Positions 1 to 6,433 of a DNA stretch of 12,822 bases are shown here, in pieces. Numbering within the stretch: the stretch's first letter is position 1; every line of letters begins with the position of its first letter. The notes beneath the pieces are model-generated. The model was given only the letters and a program-made list of their open reading frames with translations. It made no database searches and was not told the origin of the DNA. This DNA is from Robiginitomaculum sp. (GTDB taxonomy: Bacteria > Pseudomonadota > Alphaproteobacteria > Caulobacterales > Maricaulaceae), in the NCBI GenBank assembly GCA_021647805.1, contig JAKITZ010000047.1, positions 1 through 12,822 on the forward strand. Direction: 5' to 3'. The translations under genes were made by a program, and so were the position numbers.

Positions 1-291
1 CGGTTTCCCGGATTAGCAGCTGATAATTGTTATGCGCTTGAGATAAGCGGCGATTCGATGTTGACGGTATTTCGAGATGGTGACAGAATTGTAGTGGCAC
101 CGGAAGAAACCTTGCGTCGTGGTGATCGGGTCGTGGTTAGGACAATAGATGGCGAGGTTATGGCCAAGGAATTGCGTAGCATCAGTAATAAAAAAATCGA
201 ACTTGCCAGCCTTAATCCTGAATATCCGGGGAGAAAACTGGATCGTTCACAGATCGACTGGATCGCTCGCATTGTCTGGGCCAGTCAGTAA
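1..291 (+). CDS. S24/LexA-like repressor, C-terminal autoproteolysis domain (5' partial)
   Basis: The reading frame is open from the first base, so the 5' part, expected to carry a helix-turn-helix DNA-binding domain, lies outside the window. The visible 96 codons are a peptidase S24 domain. The nucleophile Ser is codon 19 in ISGDSM and the general-base Lys is codon 56 in VMAKEL; the 37-residue spacing equals that of the LexA Ser/Lys dyad. FRDGDRIVV and RRGDRVVV are the usual beta-strand segments around it. The end, WIARIVWASQ, resembles phage-CI/C2-like regulators of alphaproteobacteria rather than LexA itself. Such proteins repress target genes and usually cleave themselves when RecA filaments form, though some family members act without cleavage. 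The last 80 bases overlap the convergent minus-strand gene. Family certain; target and inducer unknown. Confidence 0.85.
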   Translation, partial: RFPGLAADNCYALEISGDSMLTVFRDGDRIVVAPEETLRRGDRVVVRTIDGEVMAKELRSISNKKIELASLNPEYPGRKLDRSQIDWIARIVWASQ

Positions 292-1072
292 CTTCTTTTG
301 CTAATAAAATATTCTTCACCAATTTGCGTGCGGACTTTATCTGACCATTGTCTCTCAACCTAAGAATATCTGCTGCTTGTTGCTGCCGCAAACAGGTAAA
401 TGCGTCATTGGTTGGCACTGTTTTGGCGGCCATTTCTAGTGCCAGAACACCAAGAGCGTCCAAAGCCGGATCATCAACGATCAATAAAGCCAAGCCGCAT
501 TGTGCGGTAATATGCGTATTATCCGGGGCTAATTTCAAAGCCCTTGCACAACCGTCCAGTCCGCCTTGAATGCTGGCTCCGACAAGCCGTGCCCTGCGTT
601 TTGAGGTGCGGCGCAAAATCTCTAAATTCCAGTTACCAGACATGGCATGCGACCATGGGTTATCCGGCTCCAGCAGAAGCGTCTCGTCAATAAGTTTGCG
701 CCCTTTGGAAGCCCATCTCTTACGCAAGCCTGTAAACAGGCTTTTACTACGCGCCCGATAACCGATCACTGCGATAAGTGAATATCTGGGTTGCACAGCT
801 TTTGGCCGTAAAGCCAAAGCTCGTAATGCCGCTAATTGCGCTTTATCCAACTCGTCATCAAAATCATTACTAAAACCGATACTATAACGGGTAAGCCGAA
901 CCTCAGCCTCCAATAAACTCGGCTGATATTCTTGTAGGCCTGACAACGATAAAATTGCTTGTTGATACTCACCGCGCCAGATGGATTGCTTGGCCGCTTC
1001 TAAACGGCTTTCTTTGGCAATTGCCCCAGAAAACCCAGCAAGCGAAAAAAGCAATATCAAACAGAAGCGCAC
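212..1072 (-). CDS. Secreted helical-repeat (TPR-like) protein of unknown function
   Basis: The product has 286 residues. It starts with GTG and an apparent signal peptide (residues 1-20, hydrophobic LILLFSLAGF, cleavage near AIA/KES), so it is probably periplasmic. The body is alpha-helical with TPR-like spacing: helices rich in Ala/Leu ending in LRPKAVQP (about residue 90), LEPDNPW (about 135) and LAPDNTH (about 183). A segment around residues 145-170 (GNWNLEILRR, then ARLVGASIQGG) resembles a pattern I recall from uncharacterised alphaproteobacterial TPR proteins; that is memory, not a search. No enzymatic motif is visible. No strong ribosome binding site precedes the GTG. The last 26 codons run into the end of the S24 gene on the other strand, so the true C-terminus may be shorter in relatives. 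It diverges from the MscS gene across 51 bases. Confidence 0.7.
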   Translation of the reverse strand: MRFCLILLFSLAGFSGAIAKESRLEAAKQSIWRGEYQQAILSLSGLQEYQPSLLEAEVRLTRYSIGFSNDFDDELDKAQLAALRALALRPKAVQPRYSLIAVIGYRARSKSLFTGLRKRWASKGRKLIDETLLLEPDNPWSHAMSGNWNLEILRRTSKRRARLVGASIQGGLDGCARALKLAPDNTHITAQCGLALLIVDDPALDALGVLALEMAAKTVPTNDAFTCLRQQQAADILRLRDNGQIKSARKLVKNILLAKEVTDWPRQCERSSRSVNDPVFSPDIQD

Positions 1073-1123
1073 TTTATATCAGTACCTATCGACAAAAACT
1101 ACAAACCCATATTAGTATCTAAC

Positions 1124-2488
1124 ATGAGTTACTTACAAACAGAAGAATTAGTGCCTGAAGAACTTATCGCCGAAGCGCAAGACATCGGCGGGCATGTTTA
1201 TAGTTGGTTTCAAACTCAAGTATTAACCATAGATACCGCCATTCAACTGGCAACGGTTTTGGGGGCAACAATACTAGCTATTTTATTACGGCCAGTTTTA
1301 TTAAACATATTTACCCATATTGCCGATCAGGGCGAAAAGCTAGAAGCTTTCAAAAAATGGCGTGAATCGCTGGCAAAATACTTTGCGCCCATTTTATTAT
1401 CTTCATTATTGTTTATTTTCCTTAACGGGGCGCAAGTGGGCTTGCTGGCTTATGAGTATCCGGCAGTGATCGCTAGAATTGCCGGCTCGCTGGCCGCTGC
1501 TTATGTAGTAATTCGACTGATCACCGGGTTTATTGCTGAGCCATTTTGGTCAAGAACTTTGGCGCAATTGGCTTGGATGTTAGCGGCATTGAATATATTT
1601 GGCTGGCTTCAGCCGGTATTAGAGTTTTTGAACAAGCCATTAGTTCCAGATATCAGTGGTGATGGAGAGGTTCATTTCTCGATTTTGGTCGGCCTGCAAG
1701 GGGTGTTATTGGCCGTAGTTCTTTTATGGCTAGCCAATCGCCTTTCTGGGTTACTGCGTACTCGTGTGGAAAAACTGCCGTCTTTAACGCCATCGGTACA
1801 ATTGCTGTTAAGCAAAGCCATTCAAATAACTTTAACCACGGTGGCGGTAATTATTATTTTATCGAGCCTAAACGTGCCGCTTGGATCCTTGGCATTGCTT
1901 GGTGGTGCTCTGTCATTTGGTATCGGTTTTGGGCTGCAAAGAATTTTTGCTAACTTAATATCCGGGGTGATCTTGTTGATGGATCGCTCGATCAAACCAG
2001 GTGATGTGATCGAGGTTGATAACACCTATGGCCGGGTAACATCTTTGGGTTTGCGTTATACTTCGGTAGTAACCAGAGATCAAAAAGAGCACTTAATACC
2101 CAATGAAAGCTTCGTTACTGGCAAAGTAGTCAACTGGTCGTTTACTGACCCAGTGGTGCGGATTAAACACAAGATCGGCATTGCCTACCACTCTGATGTC
2201 CACAAAGCGATTGAGCTAACGGTGGAAGCGGCAAAATCAATAGATAGAGTTTTAACCGACCCGCCGGTAGTTTGCCAATTGCGTGAGTTTGCTGACAGTG
2301 CGGTGATTTTAGAAGTACGGTTCTGGATCAAAGATTCGCACAATGGTGTTGGCAATGTATCGTCCCAAGTGATGCTGGCGATTTGGGATAGTTTTCATAA
2401 AAACAATATCGACTTTCCGTTCCCGCAGCGCGATGTGAATTTATCTTCGAAACAACCAATTGAAGTAAAAATAACAAATCCGAAGTAA
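1124..2488 (+). CDS. MscS-family mechanosensitive ion channel
   Basis: The product is 454 residues, larger than E. coli MscS (286), so it belongs to the longer YbdG/MscK-like size range with extra N-terminal membrane helices. Hydrophobic segments lie near residues 38-63, 88-108, 113-137, 147-168, 185-205 and 229-250. The pore helix follows at about 255-286, with the family-typical Gly/Ala-rich run GGALSFGIGFGLQ. The cytosolic beta domain begins with KPGDVIEVDNTYGRV, then IPNESF, and the tail carries PFPQRDV, the end signature of the MscS fold. It should sit in the inner membrane and release solutes on hypo-osmotic shock. No Shine-Dalgarno is evident before the ATG; a TATTAG box about 10 bases upstream suggests a very short leader. 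Conductance and gating ions cannot be read from sequence. Confidence 0.93.
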   Translation: MSYLQTEELVPEELIAEAQDIGGHVYSWFQTQVLTIDTAIQLATVLGATILAILLRPVLLNIFTHIADQGEKLEAFKKWRESLAKYFAPILLSSLLFIFLNGAQVGLLAYEYPAVIARIAGSLAAAYVVIRLITGFIAEPFWSRTLAQLAWMLAALNIFGWLQPVLEFLNKPLVPDISGDGEVHFSILVGLQGVLLAVVLLWLANRLSGLLRTRVEKLPSLTPSVQLLLSKAIQITLTTVAVIIILSSLNVPLGSLALLGGALSFGIGFGLQRIFANLISGVILLMDRSIKPGDVIEVDNTYGRVTSLGLRYTSVVTRDQKEHLIPNESFVTGKVVNWSFTDPVVRIKHKIGIAYHSDVHKAIELTVEAAKSIDRVLTDPPVVCQLREFADSAVILEVRFWIKDSHNGVGNVSSQVMLAIWDSFHKNNIDFPFPQRDVNLSSKQPIEVKITNPK

Positions 2489-2594
2489 AAGTATTGTTTT
2501 TTGCTATTTCTTTACTGCAGTTTAACCAATGCAAATCAGATTGCCTCAACGCTAATGGAATACGGGGAATCCGCTGGCCTATCAATTTGACAAT

Positions 2595-3095
2595 GTGCGC
2601 GTACTGGTGGTCGAAGATAACCAGCATATGGCAAGACTGGTTCGAACATTATTGGCGGCTATTGAGCTGCGCAATGTTGATCTTGCCAAAGATGGCGCCG
2701 AGGCATTTGATGCCTTGCAATCAACTTCTTATGATCTGATGATTACTGATCTGGCTATGCAGCCGATCGACGGGATCGAGATGACCAAAATGATCAGAAC
2801 TTCGGAGGACTCACCAGCGCCGATGTTACCTATTATCATGATGACCGGTCACTCGGAGCGACACTTGGTAGAACAAGCCAGAGATGCTGGCACCACAGAA
2901 TTTTTATGCAAACCACTAACCGCGCAAAATCTATATCAGAGGATTGTCGCTGTGGTTGAGCGTCCGCGAATGTTTGTGCGTACGGATACTTTCTTCGGCC
3001 CGGATCGCCGTCGTAACACAAATAAAGAATATAACGGGACAGAAAGGCGCGCTGAACAAGCAGAAATTTCAAACGCTTCTAATGGAGGTTTTTGA
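2595..3095 (+). CDS. Response regulator (CheY-like receiver with GPDRRR tail)
   Basis: A single receiver domain fills residues 1-120, counted from the GTG at 2595. The acidic pair is E7-D8 (VVEDN), the phospho-acceptor D52 (LMITDLAMQPIDG), the switch Thr T84 (IIMMTGHS) and the conserved Lys K106 (FLCKPL). The tail has no DNA-binding domain but carries VRTDTFFGPDRRR and GTERRA, a motif pair I know from small alphaproteobacterial response regulators. The start is uncertain. GTG 2595 has no ribosome binding site and cuts into beta-1. The frame is open back to a stop at 2553-2555, and reading from CTG 2574 gives (M)AYQFDNVRVLVVEDN, a natural N-terminus preceded by GGGGAA at 2564-2569. I favour 2574 (173 aa) but list the GTG. 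The stop TGA overlaps the ATG of the next gene by one base, so the two are co-translated. Confidence 0.92.
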   Translation: MRVLVVEDNQHMARLVRTLLAAIELRNVDLAKDGAEAFDALQSTSYDLMITDLAMQPIDGIEMTKMIRTSEDSPAPMLPIIMMTGHSERHLVEQARDAGTTEFLCKPLTAQNLYQRIVAVVERPRMFVRTDTFFGPDRRRNTNKEYNGTERRAEQAEISNASNGGF

Positions 3096-3544
3096 TGGCA
3101 CAAATGATTGCACCAGATCGTAAGTTGAAACAAAAATCTGGAAACAGCTCGATAGAAGATGATTTGCGTTCACTGGGCGAGTTAGAAGGAACATTTAAAA
3201 AATTAAGTAATGAGTTTAACGATGTTATTTACAGAGAGATTTTAACACTCCGATCTGCATTTGCCACGGCAAACACTCAATGCTTGAAATCCGTATATAA
3301 CTCAAGTCATTCACTTAGGAGCCTGTCCGGGTCTTTTTCCAAGCCACAATTAAGCCAGCTTGCAGATAGTTTATGTCGTTATATCGATAGCTTAAAAATT
3401 AGTACTTCCGGCGATCACCGACTGATACAAGCACACATCAATGCCATTTCCATGTTCACAAGCACGGACGAACCAAAACAAGAGATCATCAGTACCCTTT
3501 TATCTGCTTTGCAAGAAGCAGTAGGAAAAAAAGCTTCTGCATAA
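3095..3544 (+). CDS. Hpt-like phosphotransfer protein coupled to the response regulator
   Basis: The product is 149 residues, mostly helical, with no signal peptide. Residues 68-99 (YNSSHSLRSLSGSF, then QLADSLCRYID) match the helix-turn-helix hairpin of histidine phosphotransfer domains. The usual alphaproteobacterial form is H-D-L-K-G-x-x-x-x-F; here His72 is kept and the following Lys is Arg. Residues 108-121 (HRLIQAHINAISMF) match the last helix of that family. It would carry a phosphoryl group between a hybrid kinase and a receiver, most simply the one encoded just upstream. Start: ATG 3095 has GGAGG at 3084-3088 with a 6-base gap; a TTG one codon earlier is less likely. No histidine kinase lies in the window, so the phosphate source is unknown. 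The altered residues near His72 leave open a non-phosphorylated scaffold role. Confidence 0.72.
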   Translation: MAQMIAPDRKLKQKSGNSSIEDDLRSLGELEGTFKKLSNEFNDVIYREILTLRSAFATANTQCLKSVYNSSHSLRSLSGSFSKPQLSQLADSLCRYIDSLKISTSGDHRLIQAHINAISMFTSTDEPKQEIISTLLSALQEAVGKKASA

Positions 3545-3576
3545 AATAATAAAATTGAAACCTTGCGGTAACATCT

Positions 3577-3610
3577 ATCAAGCTAATTTAACCATCAATA
3601 AGCTTGATGG
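3577..3610 (+). promoter_or_regulatory. Two mutually exclusive hairpins in the lipoprotein leader
   Basis: ATCAAGCT (3577-3584) pairs perfectly with AGCTTGAT (3601-3608) across 16 bases. CCATCAA (3592-3598) pairs perfectly with TTGATGG (3604-3610) across 5 bases. The 3' arms overlap, so only one can form at a time. The compact hairpin ends 13 bases before the ATG at 3624, directly against the purine stretch AAAGAGA that would bind the ribosome. The pairing is seen directly; a regulatory role (translational switch, attenuator or simple RNA stabiliser) is inference. No U-run follows, so it does not look like a terminator. Confidence 0.4.
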
Positions 3611-3623
3611 AAAGAGAATCAAA

Positions 3624-3851
3624 ATGAAAAACAAAAAACTGTATATTACGCTGGCTTTAACTCTGCCTTTATTATCTGGGTGTGTCATTGGAACGGTTAT
3701 CGGAACTACAGCAGAAGTCGCAGGAACCGCTGTTTCTGTAACCGCCAAGGCCACCAAAGCCGGAGCCAATGTTGCAACCAAAGCGGTTGGCAAAGCCACC
3801 AATACAGTGCTTGGCGATGATGAAGACACCGAACTTCGCAGCAGTGATTAG
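3624..3851 (+). CDS. Small lipoprotein, Ala/Thr/Val-rich
   Basis: The predicted precursor is 75 residues. The ATG at 3624 is chosen over an in-frame upstream start at 3555 because it puts a lipoprotein signal right at the N-terminus: MKNKK, a hydrophobic core (ITLALTLPL), then a lipobox LSGC with Cys20. After processing, about 56 residues remain. The first is a Gly/Val/Ala/Thr-rich stretch with a loose 7-11 residue repetition (TAEVAGTAVSVTAKATKAGANVATKAVGKA), likely one amphipathic helix. The end is an acidic tail, DDEDTELRSSD. Residue 2 after the Cys is Val/Ile rather than Asp, so outer-membrane sorting is expected under the E. coli rule. Function unknown; no catalytic motif. It could be a separate unit or be read from the RR-Hpt operon, 79 bases upstream. 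Confidence 0.75.
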   Translation: MKNKKLYITLALTLPLLSGCVIGTVIGTTAEVAGTAVSVTAKATKAGANVATKAVGKATNTVLGDDEDTELRSSD

Positions 3852-3988
3852 GGTCAATAGTAACGCAAACTTTATCAAATTAACCTGTTTCCTTAGGTAA
3901 AGGACTGATTATTTCTGGGGTTAAGCGGTAAAATATGTTATATGGTTAATTGCTGGGGCTTGGGCTGTCTTAACTACAGGAGATATCA

Positions 3989-4537
3989 ATGTTAAAAAAT
4001 ATTATAGTAATTAGCTTGTTTGCCATGATTGCCAATGGTGCCGTAGCCGGCAATACAAAGTATGAGCTGTCTTTTAATGGCCAGCCGCCACAATCATTGC
4101 AAATTACATCGGTTTCGGTAATGCCAAGTGAAGATGTTGCCGCAGAAATCGAAGTTTATGATGAACGTGATGTCACAAAAATGCAGGCGGTATTGCAGGA
4201 AAAAATGTTATCAGCATTGCAGCAAGGCGGCCTGTTGGCCGATACAGGTTTGCGGCTTGAGCTAATTATTACCGAGCTAAAGCCCAACCGCCCAACCATG
4301 GCACAGTATAGATCAAAACCCGGATTAAGCGCCGAAAGCATTGCATTAGGCGGCGCTAGCGTAACTGGCCGCTTACTCGATGCTGAAGGTAATTCTGTGG
4401 CTGATATACAATTTAAGTGGGAAGAAAACTGGCTCGGGCAAGCTTACGGATCAACAACTTGGTATGATGCCAGGCGAGCTTTTGATAAACTAGCCCGCAA
4501 ATTAGTACGTGACCTAGCCGATACGCCAGCAAGTTAA
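3989..4537 (+). CDS. Secreted protein of unknown function (possible DUF3313/DUF4410-like fold)
   Basis: The product is 182 residues with a clear Sec signal peptide (residues 1-20, cleavage after AVA). The ribosome binding site AGGAGA (3978-3983) lies 5 bases before the ATG. The mature part is alternating strand and helix: VSVMPSEDV, a long helix around residues 62-80 (TKMQAVLQEKMLSALQQGG), a strand LRLELIITELKPNRPT, then SVTGRLLDAEGNSVADIQFKW and a final helix ARRAFDKLARKLVRDL. The order (helix, strand 'L..II.E.KPN', strand 'G...D..G..ADI.F', helix) recalls small lipoprotein-like families such as DUF3313/DUF4410, but this copy has no lipobox and I cannot assign it firmly. It stops 13 bases before the end of convergent queD. 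The 137-base gap upstream should hold its own promoter. Confidence 0.8.
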   Translation: MLKNIIVISLFAMIANGAVAGNTKYELSFNGQPPQSLQITSVSVMPSEDVAAEIEVYDERDVTKMQAVLQEKMLSALQQGGLLADTGLRLELIITELKPNRPTMAQYRSKPGLSAESIALGGASVTGRLLDAEGNSVADIQFKWEENWLGQAYGSTTWYDARRAFDKLARKLVRDLADTPAS

Positions 4538-4550
4538 GCTCAAAGCCGGC

Positions 4551-4955
4551 TTATAATCGTAACAAACAATCTTCTGATAATGAGGGTCGCAACACTCGCA
4601 CTTTTGATAGGCTGGCAAATTTTGGTGCCAGCTTATCTGCGATCCAAGCACAAATGCGCTCCAGCGATGGAGTTTCCAAACCTTCGATCTCGTTTAAACA
4701 TTGGTGATCTAATTGCTGGCGAATGTCTTGTAATGCAGCGCCAATGCTTGCCAAATCTTCAACCCAGCCATTTTCACCATTTGGAATGCCGCGCAAAGTA
4801 ATTTCTACTTTGAATGAATGGCCGTGTAACTGGGTATAACCTTGGCCGTCTTTGCATTTGTGTAAATAATGTGCTGCTTCGAACCATGCCGAACGAGTTA
4901 TCTCCATTGGCATAGAATTAAATTTATTGACCGAAGTATTGGTTATCGTGGTCAT
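4551..4955 (-). CDS. queD: 6-carboxytetrahydropterin synthase-like protein QueD
   Basis: QueD converts dihydroneopterin triphosphate to 6-carboxy-5,6,7,8-tetrahydropterin, the first committed step of preQ0 and queuosine synthesis. The product is 134 residues (E. coli 121). Zn-binding histidines are H29 (FEAAH) and H44/H46 (LHGHS); D83-H84 (QLDHQCLNE) matches the catalytic Asp-His, and GLETPSLE follows the family. The ATG at 4955 is chosen because it overlaps the queE stop as ATGA; an in-frame ATG at 4997 would lie inside queE. Two features are odd. Ungapped alignment from AAH to LHGH places Tyr40 where E. coli QueD has catalytic Cys27; the only nearby Cys is Cys34. The C-terminal VMVKET Glu is replaced by VRVLRPS. 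Operon context strongly supports a QueD role; the catalytic details may differ. Confidence 0.87.
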   Translation of the reverse strand: MTTITNTSVNKFNSMPMEITRSAWFEAAHYLHKCKDGQGYTQLHGHSFKVEITLRGIPNGENGWVEDLASIGAALQDIRQQLDHQCLNEIEGLETPSLERICAWIADKLAPKFASLSKVRVLRPSLSEDCLLRL

Positions 4956-5581
4956 GGTATGTTTGTCCATTTGTGGGTTTGTAAGCTCAAGTGCCATTTA
5001 GGGTGCTTTTGGCACCATTTTATAGCCGCGTCAGTATTTTCTTTTGACTGTTCGTCGTCCAAGGGCTGCAATGAAAATTTGGAAAAATCCAGATGTTCAA
5101 AATCGGTTGGTTTGTTTTTTACTTGTGGGTAAACCAGTTTTAATTCATCGCCAGAAGTTTGCAATAAAGCTGCATCTGCTTTTGGACTAACACACAGCCA
5201 ATCAATTCCTTTGGGTGCTTTAATCGTGCCATTTGTTTCAACGGAAATTTCAAAACCTTGTGCATGTAGAGCTTGGATCAATTCGTCATCTAGCTGTAAT
5301 AATGGCTCTCCACCAGTACAAACCACAAGCGGTTTGCCGCCGCTCGGCCATAATGAAAAAGCTGCCTCTGCAAGTTCCGTAGCACTGGTAAACTGCCCGC
5401 CATTTACTCCGTCAAAGCCGACAAATTCAGTATCGCAAAACTGACACACGGCTTTATGGCGGTCTTGCTCGCGCCCTGACCATAAATTACAGCCGGTAAA
5501 GCGTAGGAACACCGCGACCCGTCCGCTTTGCTGTCCCTCACCTTGTAAGGTCAAAAACATTTCTTTTACCGACCATGTCAT
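4952..5581 (-). CDS. queE: 7-carboxy-7-deazaguanine synthase QueE (radical SAM)
   Basis: QueE rearranges 6-carboxytetrahydropterin to 7-carboxy-7-deazaguanine with S-adenosylmethionine, Mg2+ and a [4Fe-4S] cluster. The product is 209 residues. The cluster cysteines are C31, C46 and C49, spaced Cx14CxxC as in the Burkholderia-type enzyme rather than the usual CxxxCxxC. Substrate- and SAM-binding segments are visible: EMFLTLQGEG at the N-terminus, VVCTGGEPLLQ (about residues 87-97), SVETNGT and LCVSPKA. The end LSLQTHKWTNIP is typical. It is the middle gene of queC-queE-queD. Its ATG overlaps the queC stop (ATGA, 5578-5581) and its stop overlaps the queD ATG (4952-4955), so the three are almost certainly translationally coupled. 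Cytoplasmic. Very secure assignment. Confidence 0.97.
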   Translation of the reverse strand: MTWSVKEMFLTLQGEGQQSGRVAVFLRFTGCNLWSGREQDRHKAVCQFCDTEFVGFDGVNGGQFTSATELAEAAFSLWPSGGKPLVVCTGGEPLLQLDDELIQALHAQGFEISVETNGTIKAPKGIDWLCVSPKADAALLQTSGDELKLVYPQVKNKPTDFEHLDFSKFSLQPLDDEQSKENTDAAIKWCQKHPKWHLSLQTHKWTNIP

Positions 5582-6282
5582 GTAAGGGTTTTCCAGTTTT
5601 CATATCCGCGCTGGCGTAAAATACATGCTTCACACTTGGCACAGCCATAACCCCATTCATGTAGGTTCTCGCGATCCCCAGCATAACAAGTATGACTGTG
5701 GCTAATTATAAGTTCTATTAGTTTTTTACCAGCCAATTGTTTGGCAAGTTCCCAAGTCTCAGCCTTGGTTAAATACATCAAAGGGGTATCAATGGTCAAA
5801 CTCAGCCCCATGCCCAGTTTGATCAGGTTTTCAGCTGCATCCATGGTTGTTCTGCGACAATCAGGATAACCAGAATAATCAGTTTCGCACATTCCACCAA
5901 CCAGCACACTAGCCCCGCGCCGATCTGCAATCGCTGCCGCTGCTATCAGGAACATCAAATTACGTCCCGGCACATAAGTTTCCGGCAAACCGTCTTTTCG
6001 CCTGTTGTCTGCAGCAATTGTGGTTAACGAGCTTTCCGCGATTTTTCCATAACCTGATAAATCAACTAAATGGTCTTGGCCAAGCCGTTCGGATACACTG
6101 GGAAATAAATTGCGATATTCTTGCAAAAAAACGGTACGAGTTTGCATTTCCACCGCGTGGGTTTGACCATAATCAAATCCCACAGTTTCTACATAGTCAT
6201 AATTTTCCAAAGCATGAGCCAAACAGACCGAGCTATCCTGCCCGCCAGAAAATAAAACAAGTGCTGTATTTTTAATCGTCAT
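5578..6282 (-). CDS. queC: 7-cyano-7-deazaguanine (preQ0) synthase QueC
   Basis: QueC turns 7-carboxy-7-deazaguanine into preQ0 using ammonia and two ATP. The product is 234 residues, the usual family length. The PP-loop ATP-binding motif SGGQDS is at residues 12-17, followed by GFDYGQTHAVE. ETYVPGRNLMFL and GMCETDYSGYPDCR are family signatures. The structural zinc site is C199, C214, C217 and C220 (CYAG, then GYGCAKCEAC). It is the first gene of the operon; AAGGA about 6 bases upstream of the ATG is a good ribosome binding site. The promoter must lie in the 151-base divergent gap shared with cutA, which also holds two inverted repeats. I saw no preQ1 riboswitch there. queF, tgt and folE are not in the window, so whether the end product is tRNA queuosine cannot be told here. 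Confidence 0.97.
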   Translation of the reverse strand: MTIKNTALVLFSGGQDSSVCLAHALENYDYVETVGFDYGQTHAVEMQTRTVFLQEYRNLFPSVSERLGQDHLVDLSGYGKIAESSLTTIAADNRRKDGLPETYVPGRNLMFLIAAAAIADRRGASVLVGGMCETDYSGYPDCRRTTMDAAENLIKLGMGLSLTIDTPLMYLTKAETWELAKQLAGKKLIELIISHSHTCYAGDRENLHEWGYGCAKCEACILRQRGYENWKTLT

Positions 6283-6311
6283 GGCCTATCCTTAAAAAAC
6301 GTGTTCTATAC

Positions 6312-6358
6312 TCCATCGACCCAAAAAGTGGGCACCGGTTTTTGGATAAGTTGATGGA
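6312..6358. repeat. Intergenic palindrome of an alphaproteobacterial repeat family
   Basis: A 47-base inverted repeat. The outer arms are TCCATC (6312-6317) and GATGGA (6353-6358). The inner arms are CCAAAAA (6321-6327) and TTTTTGG (6339-6345), with the loop GTGGGCACCGG. Read on the minus strand the core is TTATCC, AAAACCGGT, CCCACTTTT, GG. This strongly resembles the CCGGTTCCCACTTTT palindromes I recall from many Rhizobiales intergenic regions. The arms differ from those but still pair with each other. It sits in the queC leader or promoter region. The pairing is seen; family membership is from memory. Confidence 0.6.
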
Positions 6359-6371
6359 TTTCTAAAAAAAT

Positions 6372-6412
6372 ATATATTCAAAACATCGTTCAATTCGATA
6401 TTTTGAGTATAT
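6372..6412. repeat. 17-bp inverted repeat upstream of cutA
   Basis: Arms at 6372-6388 and 6396-6412 match at 15 of 17 positions, around a 7-base centre (TTCAATT). Each arm begins or ends with an ATAT tract and contains CAAAA and ATCG. It lies 21 bases before the cutA ATG, so it could be a dimeric regulator site over the cutA promoter or a hairpin in its leader. No regulator is encoded next to it. The symmetry is seen; function is inference. Confidence 0.35.
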
Positions 6413-6433
6413 AGAATTGAAAGAGTAATTGCC

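Noticed and set aside
3880..3900. CtrA-type site (TTAA, 7 bases, TTAA) before the secreted protein
   Set aside because: The second half-site is off in sequence and spacing; no full match was found in the gaps I read.
4543..4552. AAGCCGGCTT as a bidirectional terminator between the secreted protein and queD
   Set aside because: It is a 10-base palindrome with no loop and no T-run, too weak to call.
6283..6433. preQ1 riboswitch before queC
   Set aside because: Neither the short class I pseudoknot pattern nor another preQ1 consensus could be recognised; the structure present is explained by the intergenic palindrome and the cutA-side inverted repeat.
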